Assembly (NCBI RefSeq): GCF_024172085.1
Contig: NZ_JAMZDZ010000001.1
Coordinates: forward strand, 8,308,001-8,372,000
Reading direction: 5' to 3'
Source: Hamadaea flava
Lineage (GTDB): Bacteria; Actinomycetota; Actinomycetes; Mycobacteriales; Micromonosporaceae
Length of the DNA stretch: 64,000 nt
Positions 1 to 8,200 of this stretch are shown in pieces. Below the pieces are notes generated by a model. That model was not told the origin of the DNA. It saw nothing but the letters and a program-made list of their open reading frames with translations, and made no database searches. Both the position numbers and the translations under genes were made by a program. Position 1 is the first letter of the stretch. Every line of letters starts with the position of its first letter.

Positions 1-317
1 CCCTGCCGGATACCGTGCAGGATCACGAAGGCGCCGACGCCGTAGCCGCGATTCGGTTCGCAGCGTTCGGCGAAGACCTCGGCCAGCAGGTCCTGGTCGA
101 TCGACTGCTTCTCGAGCAGTAGCCAGTAGACCGAGCAGGCCATCTCGGTGTCGTCGGTCCACTCCCAGACCGGCGGCGGAACAATTCCGCTCAGTAGATC
201 GTCGACCCGGCGGCCGACCATGAAGTATTGCGCTCCCAGCGCGTCACCGACCGACAGGCCGGCCAGACTGTCCGCGGCGTAACCCAGCCGCGTGCTCTCC
301 TGTAGGACAACTCTCAT
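1..317 (-). CDS. ADP-ribosylglycohydrolase family protein (3' part outside window)
   Basis: The minus strand opens with ATG at 317 and reads 105 codons without a stop to the window edge, so only the N-terminal part is visible. It contains the family's metal-binding signatures: GLSVGDALG near residue 21 and WTDDTEMA near residue 52. Enzymes of this DraG/ARH-like family use two divalent metals to remove ADP-ribose from modified proteins or small molecules. The target cannot be read from this fragment. It is divergent from the alkylsulfatase gene. Confidence 0.8.
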   Translation of the reverse strand, partial: MRVVLQESTRLGYAADSLAGLSVGDALGAQYFMVGRRVDDLLSGIVPPPVWEWTDDTEMACSVYWLLLEKQSIDQDLLAEVFAERCEPNRGYGVGAFVILHGIRQ

Positions 318-403
318 GCTGCGGACAATCTTGGCCCGGCGAGCGCGGCCGGGCAAAGCTGAGCCGATTCCGGAATACCCTCACACCGGACAAACGCCGC
401 GAA

Positions 404-415
404 TACCCTTGGGCA
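404..415 (+). promoter_or_regulatory. -10 box TACCCT, leaderless start of the alkylsulfatase gene
   Basis: TACCCT at 404-409 matches the actinobacterial TANNNT -10 pattern and lies 6 nt before the ATG at 416, so transcription probably begins at the start codon. No Shine-Dalgarno is visible. A second GAATACCCT copy lies at 373-381, 28 nt upstream of the first (401-409). Confidence 0.5.
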
Positions 416-2263
416 ATGACGACGGGTGAGATGATCTTCGCGTACGCCGACCGCCGGGACTTCGACGACGCCGACAGGGGCCTGATCGCCGCCCTCGATC
501 CGGCGATCGTGCGGAACGACCGTGGCGAGGTCGTGTGGGACAACGACGCGTACACGTCGTTTCTGACCGGGGACGCGGCCGAGACCGTCCATCCGAGCCT
601 GTGGCGGCAGTCGACGTTGGTCGCCAAGCAGGGCCTGTTCGAGGTCACCGAGGGCATTTACCAGGTACGCGGCCTGGACCTGTCGAACATCTCGTTCGTC
701 GAGGGCGAGACCGGCGTCATCGTGATCGACCCGCTGATCTCCGTGGAGACGGCCGCGGCGGCGCTGGCGTTGTACCGGGCCAACCGGGGCGAGCGGCCGG
801 TCACCGGAGTCATCTACACGCACAGTCACGTCGACCACTTCGGCGGCGTCAAGGGCGTCGTGACCGAGGAGGACGTGGCGTCCGGGCGGGTGCCGATCAT
901 CGCGCCGGAGGGCTTCCTCGAGCATGCGATCTCCGAGAATGTGTACGCGGGCACGGCGATGGCTCGCCGGGCGGGCTACATGTACGGGGCGGCGCTCCCG
1001 CGTGGCCCGCAGGGTCAGGTCGGCGCAGGACTGGGTCAGACGACCTCGACCGGGCTGGTCACCCTGATCAAGCCGACGGTCGACATCACCGAGACCGGCC
1101 AGGCGTTGACCGTCGACGGGGTGCGGATGGTGTTCCAGCTGGCTCCGGGCACCGAGGCGCCGGCGGAGATGCACTTCCTGTTCCCGGACCGGCGGGCGTT
1201 GTGCATGGCGGAGAACGCGACGCACACGCTGCACAACCTGCTCACCTTGCGCGGCGCGGTGGTACGCGATCCGCACGCCTGGGCCCGGTATCTCACCGAG
1301 GCGATCGAGTTGTTCGCCGGGCAGGTCGACGTGGTGTTCGCCTCGCACCACTGGCCGACCTGGGGCGCGGACAACGTCGTGGAGTTCCTCAGTCTTCAGC
1401 GCGACCTGTACGCGTACCTGCACGACCAGACCGTCCGGATGATCAACAAGGGGTTGACCGGGATCGAGATCGCCGAGCTGATGCAGGCGCAGATGCCCCC
1501 GGAGCTGCAGAAGGCGTGGCACACCCACGGTTACTACGGGTCGGTCAGCCACAACGTCAAGGCGATCTATCAGCGCTACATGGGCTGGTACGACGGCAAC
1601 CCGGCCCGGCTGTGGCAGCATCCGCCGCAGGAGGCCGCCAGCCGGTACGTCGACTTCATGGGCGGCGCGGACGTGGTCGTCGAGAAGGCCAGCGCCTCGG
1701 CCGACAGCGGCGACCTGCGCTGGGCGGCGCAGGTGCTCGATCACGTCGTGTTCGCCGAGCCGGACCACAAGCCCGCGCGTACGCTGCTGGCAGACGTCCT
1801 GGAGCGGCTCGGCTTCGGCGTCGAGAACGGCACCTGGCGCAACGTCTACCTGTCCGGCGCCTATGAGCTGCGGCAGGGCAACTTCGGTACGCCGACCGAG
1901 ACCAACGCCCCCGATGTGCTGGCCGAACTGCCGCCGGAGATGTTCTTCGACGCCCTCGCGGTACAGGTCGACGGCCCGAAGGCGTGGGATCTCGACTTGG
2001 CCGTGGGCTGGCGGTTCCCCGACCACGGCAAGTCGTTCCGCACCACGCTTCGCAACGGTGTCTTCTCCTATGTGCAGGACGGTCAGGGCGACGTCGGCCT
2101 CACCGCGACCGTTCCCCGGTCCGCGCTGCCGTACCTCGCGCTCGGCGACCTTGCGAAGGCCAAGGCGAACGGGCTGGCGCTCGACGGCGACACCGCGGTT
2201 CTGCAGCAGCTGATGGGCGTGCTGGACCCGGGCGATCCGAACTTCAACATCATCGAGCCGTGA
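416..2263 (+). CDS. Alkylsulfatase, metallo-beta-lactamase superfamily (SdsA/BDS1-like)
   Basis: The 615-residue product has the zinc-binding motif THSHVDHFGG near residue 139, an alkylsulfatase dimerisation region in the middle and a C-terminal SCP2-like domain. Length and domain order match bacterial SDS-hydrolysing alkylsulfatases, which cleave alkyl sulfate esters to alcohol and sulfate. No signal peptide is visible, whereas some family members are exported, so this one is probably cytoplasmic. Its stop overlaps the GTG of the SulP gene by 4 nt, suggesting coupled handling of the released sulfate. The start follows a -10 box with no RBS. Confidence 0.88.
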   Translation: MTTGEMIFAYADRRDFDDADRGLIAALDPAIVRNDRGEVVWDNDAYTSFLTGDAAETVHPSLWRQSTLVAKQGLFEVTEGIYQVRGLDLSNISFVEGETGVIVIDPLISVETAAAALALYRANRGERPVTGVIYTHSHVDHFGGVKGVVTEEDVASGRVPIIAPEGFLEHAISENVYAGTAMARRAGYMYGAALPRGPQGQVGAGLGQTTSTGLVTLIKPTVDITETGQALTVDGVRMVFQLAPGTEAPAEMHFLFPDRRALCMAENATHTLHNLLTLRGAVVRDPHAWARYLTEAIELFAGQVDVVFASHHWPTWGADNVVEFLSLQRDLYAYLHDQTVRMINKGLTGIEIAELMQAQMPPELQKAWHTHGYYGSVSHNVKAIYQRYMGWYDGNPARLWQHPPQEAASRYVDFMGGADVVVEKASASADSGDLRWAAQVLDHVVFAEPDHKPARTLLADVLERLGFGVENGTWRNVYLSGAYELRQGNFGTPTETNAPDVLAELPPEMFFDALAVQVDGPKAWDLDLAVGWRFPDHGKSFRTTLRNGVFSYVQDGQGDVGLTATVPRSALPYLALGDLAKAKANGLALDGDTAVLQQLMGVLDPGDPNFNIIEP

Positions 2264-3921
2264 ACCTGCGCCTGGGCCGGCCACGCTGGGCGGACGCGGC
2301 CGCGGGACTGGTGACCGGGCTGTTCAGCATCCCCGAGGGCATGGCCTACGCGTCCATCGCGGGCTTCAACCCCATCGCCGGGCTGTTCGCCGGAGTGGTG
2401 CCGGCGATCGTCGGCTCGCTGACGGCGCGCACGGTCCTCATGGTGACCACGCTGACCAGTGCGGTCGCGCTGACCGCCAACAGCGTGTTCACGAACGCGA
2501 AGCTCGACTTCACCACCGGCAACATCGCCGCGTTGGCCGTGCTGACCGGCGTGGTGATGCTGCTGCTGGGCGTACTGCGACTGGGTGTGGTTCTCAACTT
2601 CGTCTCGCACGCGGTGATGACCGGCTTCTCCATCGGCATCGCGGTGCAGATCATCGTCGGCGTCCTGAAGGACGCCACCGGCTACCAGCCCCAGGGCGGC
2701 AACAAGCTGGTCCAGTTGGGGAATTCACTCGCGCACATCGGTTCCTGGCAGGGCGCGGCCGTCGCGGTCAGCGCCGGCACCGTCGTGGTCTGGGCCGTGG
2801 CTCATGCGGTACGCCGTCTGCGGACCGTTGCCCTCCTCGCCGCGATGGTGGTGGTGAGTGCGGTGGTGGCGATTCTCGGCACCCATGTCGAGCTGGTGTC
2901 CGACATCGCGGACATCCCGTCGGCGTTGCCGAAGCTCACGCTGCCGGACTGGGGCAGCATGCCCGCGTTGGCCGGGGGATCGGTCGCGATCGCCCTGGTC
3001 GCGTTGGCTCAGGCGGCCAGCATCGGGCCGACCGTGCCGAACCCCGACCGGTCGCGTACCGACACCAACAGCGACTTCATCAGTCAGGGCCTGGCCAATG
3101 TCGCGGGTGGACTGTTCCAGTCGCTGCCGGTCGGCGGTTCGCTGTCCCGGACCGGGGTGTCGGTCTCGGCCGGTGCGCAGACCCGCTGGTCCGGGATCTT
3201 CTCCGGGGTGTGGCTGGCGTTGATCGTGCTCGCCTTCGCACCGTTGGCGGAGCACATCCCGATGCCCGTCATAGGCGGGCTCATCATGGTCGTCGGCGCG
3301 GAGATCATCTACGGCCGCCGGCGCGACGTGGCGCTGGTGTGGCGTACGTCGAAGCTGTCCACCGCCGCGATGGCCGTCACCTTCCTCGCGACCACCGGCC
3401 TGCCGTTGCAGCAGGCCATCATCCTCGGCGCGGTGCTGTCCCTGCTGCTGTACTGCGTGCAGGCCGCCCGCCAGGCCCGGCTGGTGGCCCTGGTCCGGCA
3501 GCCCGACGGGAAGTGGCAGACCGCCGAGGTGCCCGCACAGCTGCCCAGTCACGAGGTCACCGTGCTGCACTACGGCGGCGTCAGCCTCTTCGCCGAACTG
3601 CCCCGGATCGACCAGCAGTGGCCGGACGTCGCCTCCGCGCGATCCCCGGTGCTGGTCCTGTCCATGCGGGAGGTCGCGGACATCCCGTCGGCCACGATGA
3701 TGACGGTGCTCGACCGGCATGCCAAGGACCTGCGCGAGGTCGGCGGACGGCTCCTGCTCGCCGGGGTCAGCCCGGTCCTGGCGCGTACGCTGCGGGAGAC
3801 GCGGTTCGCCGAGACCCTCGGCCCTGACAGCATCTTCGCCGCCGACAACACCGTCTTCCACGCGCTGGAGGAAGCTGTGGACGCCGGCACCCGATGGCTG
3901 GCCACCACCCGATCGGGGTAG
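2260..3921 (+). CDS. SulP-family inorganic anion transporter with STAS domain
   Basis: The 553-residue membrane protein begins VNLRLGRPRW at GTG 2260, inside the GTGA overlap with the alkylsulfatase stop. The SulP signature region IPEGMAYASIAGFNPI lies near residue 27. About 10-12 hydrophobic helices follow, then a cytoplasmic STAS domain over roughly the last 120 residues. SulP proteins move sulfate, bicarbonate or related anions. Overlap with a sulfate-releasing enzyme favours sulfate, which is inference. The frame stays open upstream, but the overlapping GTG and family alignment decide the start. Confidence 0.87.
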   Translation: MNLRLGRPRWADAAAGLVTGLFSIPEGMAYASIAGFNPIAGLFAGVVPAIVGSLTARTVLMVTTLTSAVALTANSVFTNAKLDFTTGNIAALAVLTGVVMLLLGVLRLGVVLNFVSHAVMTGFSIGIAVQIIVGVLKDATGYQPQGGNKLVQLGNSLAHIGSWQGAAVAVSAGTVVVWAVAHAVRRLRTVALLAAMVVVSAVVAILGTHVELVSDIADIPSALPKLTLPDWGSMPALAGGSVAIALVALAQAASIGPTVPNPDRSRTDTNSDFISQGLANVAGGLFQSLPVGGSLSRTGVSVSAGAQTRWSGIFSGVWLALIVLAFAPLAEHIPMPVIGGLIMVVGAEIIYGRRRDVALVWRTSKLSTAAMAVTFLATTGLPLQQAIILGAVLSLLLYCVQAARQARLVALVRQPDGKWQTAEVPAQLPSHEVTVLHYGGVSLFAELPRIDQQWPDVASARSPVLVLSMREVADIPSATMMTVLDRHAKDLREVGGRLLLAGVSPVLARTLRETRFAETLGPDSIFAADNTVFHALEEAVDAGTRWLATTRSG

Positions 3922-4000
3922 ATCGGGCAAGAGGTATTCAAATGCGCGTACCGTGCGGTTTACGCTCGACCCACCGATCCGGTGAGGGAAGGCGGCCGTG

Positions 4001-4528
4001 ATGGCGCGTATCGCCCGGCTAGTGAGTGCGCTGGTGCTGACGACGGCGGTCGTGGCCGCCCCGTCCGCCGCCCAGGCCGATGACCTGATCGTCTGCACCG
4101 GATCCGTGACCGTCCACTACTCGCCACCGCTCGGGCCGCTGCCCCAGCAGACCACGCAACAGGTGGCCGAGCGGCTCGGCAGCACCGGCGGCGGCGCGTG
4201 CACCGGTCCGTTCACCGGGGGCGCGGCCGACACCACCTTCGTCCAGCAGGTCGGCTGCCTGGCCCAGGGGCTCGGCGACACCCTGGTCGAGAACGTCGTG
4301 ACGTATCACTGGAACGGCGGCGGCACCAGCACGATCACCTATCCGGTCACCACGGTGGTGCACGCCGCCAACCAGCTCATCGTCACCTCGACCGGCACCG
4401 TCACCGACGGGTACGCCGAAGGCGCGCTGTCGGAGCGGGTCGCGGCCTATCCCGATCTGGACGTGCTGAGCTGCCTCGGTTCCAGCGTCGCGCAGCAGAC
4501 CGGCACGCTGACGGTGACCATCACCTGA
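4001..4528 (+). CDS. Secreted Cys-containing protein, paralogue of the next gene
   Basis: This 175-residue protein has a clear Sec signal peptide (ARLVSALVLTTAVVAAPSAAQA) and a beta-rich mature part with four cysteines. It also carries a WNGGGTSTITY motif and a TGTVTDGYAEG motif. A good RBS (GAGGGAAGG, 3984-3992) precedes both a GTG at 3998 and this ATG. I do not recognise a named function. It is clearly related to the convergent gene at 4542-5081, with the same cysteine spacing, tryptophan motif and TGxVxxG segment. An envelope or extracellular role is inferred. Confidence 0.72.
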   Translation: MARIARLVSALVLTTAVVAAPSAAQADDLIVCTGSVTVHYSPPLGPLPQQTTQQVAERLGSTGGGACTGPFTGGAADTTFVQQVGCLAQGLGDTLVENVVTYHWNGGGTSTITYPVTTVVHAANQLIVTSTGTVTDGYAEGALSERVAAYPDLDVLSCLGSSVAQQTGTLTVTIT

Positions 4529-4541
4529 CCGCGTACGCGTC

Positions 4542-5081
4542 CTAGAGTGAGGTGATCTCCAGCGTCCCGAGGGTGCTGATCGAGCTCACCGAGCCCAGGC
4601 CGAGGGTGCACAGGGTGATGTCGGTGGCTGGTCCGGTGAAGTTGGTGACCACCGTGTCCCCGGCGAACAGGCCGGACGTCACGACTCCAGTGGCCGCGAC
4701 CGTGTAGACGGCGCCGGCCACGACCCGGGTGAAGGTGCTGCTGATAGTCGTGGTCTGTCCGGTGTTCCAGGTGATCGTGTAGGTGATGGAGCCGGGTCCG
4801 AGCAGGTCGGCGCAGCTGCTGGTGGTGGCGACCGAGGCGGTACGCGTCCCGGACGTGATCGACGGATGAGACGCCGAGACGCATGGGCCGTAGAGCGCCG
4901 TGGTGGACACGGTCACGCTCTGCGGGGTCAGCGTGAGCGGCGGGTCGTACTGGTTGAGGTTGCTCGAGGGCGGCGTGCAGGTGACGTCGAGGACGCCGGC
5001 GCTGGCCGGTGCGGCCAGGAAGAAGACCGCCGCGGTGCCGGCGAGCAAGGTGGCGACAGCGGTTCTCAGTAGACGTTTCAT
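4542..5081 (-). CDS. Secreted Cys-containing protein, paralogue of the preceding gene
   Basis: The 179-residue product starts MKRLLRTAVATLL and has a signal peptide ending near AAPASA. Its mature part shows the same layout as the gene at 4001-4528: an early VTC, a GPC, a CADLLGPGS, a WNTGQTTTIS segment, a TGVVTSGLFAG segment and a late C. An AAAGGG-type RBS lies upstream. The frame stays open to 5285, but the signal peptide fixes the start at 5081. The two paralogues are tail to tail, 13 nt apart. Function is unknown. Confidence 0.72.
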   Translation of the reverse strand: MKRLLRTAVATLLAGTAAVFFLAAPASAGVLDVTCTPPSSNLNQYDPPLTLTPQSVTVSTTALYGPCVSASHPSITSGTRTASVATTSSCADLLGPGSITYTITWNTGQTTTISSTFTRVVAGAVYTVAATGVVTSGLFAGDTVVTNFTGPATDITLCTLGLGSVSSISTLGTLEITSL

Positions 5082-5205
5082 GAGCCAAGGCCCTTTCGTC
5101 GATGTCTTCGACACTAATCTCCGTCGATGCCGACGGGTCAAGGCGTCGACGGTGGCAGGCTGTATGCCGAAATCCGGAAAGTTGCGGTCCGAATCCGTGT
5201 CGCTA

Positions 5206-5227
5206 CCGACAGTAGCTGAAATGTCGG
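5206..5227. promoter_or_regulatory. Inverted repeat CCGACA-N10-TGTCGG upstream of the surface-protein gene
   Basis: CCGACA (5206-5211) and TGTCGG (5222-5227) form a perfect 6-bp inverted repeat between two divergent genes for exported proteins. It may be an operator shared by both. No regulator lies next to it, so this is only a positional suggestion. Confidence 0.25.
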
Positions 5228-5266
5228 CAATGATCCTCAAAGGTGTATTAGGAGTATTCGGGGCAC

Positions 5267-8200
5267 ATGGGGGTTTCCGTGGCACGAGTGTCCACTGGGC
5301 TCGGTCGAGCGGCGGCGGCGTTCGCCGCGCTGACGCTGGCGATCGGCGGCGTCGTCGTCCCCGCGGCCCCGGCCTTCGCGGCGGTCATCGGGATCGACAA
5401 GTCGGCGACCGGAGTGCCCACGGACGGCGTCGAACCGGGCGGCACGTTCAATTACGTCATCCGCGTCGACTGCACATCGCTCGCGGAGGACTGCGAGAAC
5501 GTCACGGTCACCGACACGCTGCCGGAACAGTTCACGGCGAACATCGTGCCCGGCACGTACAGGTGGTCGGGTGGGCCGGACACCGATCCGGCGGGCGGCA
5601 CGGTGTTCCCCGGGGTTCCGCAGTACACCTACACCTACGACGCCACGACCCGCGAACTGACCGTCACCATCCCGTCCATCCCCGCGGGCAACTCGTCCTC
5701 GGTCCAGATCGGCATGACCTTGCCTGCGGACACCGAGGTTCCAGACGGGACAGTGGTACCGAACATCGCGACGGTCACCGCGGACAACGCCCCGACGGCC
5801 AGCGACGACGCCGACGTGAAGGTGCACGTGCCGGTGAACGTGGACGTGAAGGCGACCAAGGATTGGGCCGACGGATCGGCGCTGGCCCAGTCCGGCGAGG
5901 AAAGCACCGTCACCCTCGGCATCACGAACAGCTCGACCGGTGCCGCCGACGTGACCAGCATGACGCTGACCGACCAGACGAACGAGGACCCGGCCACCGA
6001 CCCCTGGAACTACTTCGACCTGACCGGCTTCGGCGCGGTGACCTATCCCGACGGCGCCGACCAGGTCCAGATCCGCTACTGCACCCTCCCGTACGCCCAA
6101 GCCTGCGGCGCGTGGACCGACGGCGCCGTGCAGACCGGTTCACCCATCCAGGCCGACCCGGGCGTGGATCTGTCCACGGTGACCGGAGTCCAGTTCGTGT
6201 TCTCCAGTTCGACCGGCGACCCGATCCCGAACGTCGCCTCGGGCAGCGTCGCGTTCACCCTGAAGCTGCGCGACAACGAGCGAGTCGACGGCAGCACGAT
6301 CGAGCCCACCCAGACGCAGACGATCACCGACTCGGCCACCCCGTCGGTCACCAACGCCGACGGCACCACGAACGGCGACCCGGCGAGCGACACCTACCAG
6401 ATCGTGCCGAACATCGCCAAGGTCGACGTGTCCAAGAGCTGGTTCGCCGACCAGGACGGCGACTACGTGGCCGACAACCCGCCGAGCGCGCCCGCACAGC
6501 GGCGCTGGCCGGTGTCGGCGGTCGTCACCGCGACGAACACCTCGCCGTTCCCGGTCGAGACGATGACCGTCCGCGAGCCGTCCGTCTCCGACCCGCAGAG
6601 CGGGTTGAGCGTCACCAACCTGACGCAGATCCGGCTGCGGTTCCCGGACGGCGCCGTGACGGCGCACGTGACGATCACCTGCGCCGACGGGTCGACTGTC
6701 ACCAAGGACCTGACCAACCCGCCCGCGACGGTCGAGCTGAACCGCCCGGCCGACTTCACCTGCCCGGCCGGCGGTCCCGACGACCCGGACATGAAGGTCT
6801 CCTCGATCGAGGCCGTGTACGCGAGCCCGCCGGGGGCCGCCGCGATCGATCCGAACGCGACCGCGGGCCTGGATTTCCACGGCACGCTCGACGACAACGC
6901 CGTGCCGGCCGACTCGCCGTTCACCAACTGTGCCGACGCCAACGCGGTCAACACCGGCAACGGGTCGACCTCGGCGACCGGGACCGCCTGCGGCGACTTG
7001 ACGGTGACGACCGGCGGGCGGCCGTCCGGGCCGGGCACCAAGTCCGTGAGCCAGCAGGAGCTGCCGGAAGACACGCCGATCGACTACACGATCAACTTCC
7101 ACAACGACGGCAACGACCTCAACGACTTCGTCCTGGTCGACCCGGTGGACGTCGAGAACCTCACCAACGACAGCCAGCCGTTCTCGGTGGCGAAGATCAA
7201 TTCGATCACCGGGTCCTGCCCGACCGACCCGGCCGACATCGTGTTGTTGATTCCCAACGCCCCGAATTCTCCCACTCAGGTGCCCTACGCCACGGCCACT
7301 CCTGAACAGCTCGACGCGGCGCGCGGGTTCTTCGTCCGGGCCGATCCATTGCCGGCCGGAGCGGACTGCAACCTCACCATCGAGGTCGAACGCCGCGACG
7401 GCGTCGCCGACGGCGTCACCGTCAGCCAGTGCTACCTGGTGCTGGCCGGCGGCGGCCCGGCGATCAACGGCAGCGTCGAGGACTCGAGCGCCTGCGCGCC
7501 GAACGTCGTCACCTCGCCGCCGAACAGCGCGGCCAGCCTGCAGAAGTTCATCGAGCCGGGCGACCTGCCCCGGCCGACACCTGGCCTGGATCCACAGCTG
7601 GCCACGGTGAAACTGCGTATTGCCGACACCGGCAACACGCACCTGAAGTCGTTGACCATCACCGACTTCGACGACGACGGCGCCGGCTCGGACTTCTTCC
7701 GCTCGTTCGACTTCGTCGCCATGCAGGGCGTGTCGTTCCCGCCCGGGGCTGATCGCGTCCAGTTCGACGTGTGCACGACCGGCTGTGCCGACGGAACCTG
7801 GATCACCGGTACGCCCACCGCGGCGAACCCGCCCCCCTTGCCGGGCGGAGTGGCGGCCGGGGACGTCCAGGGCATCCGGGTGACCTTCACGTCCTCCGAT
7901 CCGGCGCACGATGGCTTCAACCTGTTGCCCGGCACGAACTTCCCGTCGAGCGGGCCGTGCGTACAGGCGTCGGTGTGCTTCACCGTCACGCCTCGGGCGA
8001 CCGATCGCGAGACCGGCGATCCGGTGCTCGGCACCTACACCGACACCGCCGACGGCAGCGGTGAGGCGCGGACCAGCCTCGGCGGACCGTTCGACATCCC
8101 GCCGGTGACCGCCGACCTGGCCGTGACCGAGGGCCGCCCGGCGATCGACGTGGACAAGGCGGTCGTCGGGTCGGCCAGCCTGGCCCCCGGTCAGACCGGT

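Noticed and set aside
314-2284. A 656-codon minus-strand frame opposite the alkylsulfatase
   Set aside because: High-GC antisense frame with low-complexity Arg/Val/Gly content. The plus-strand product is a complete recognised enzyme.
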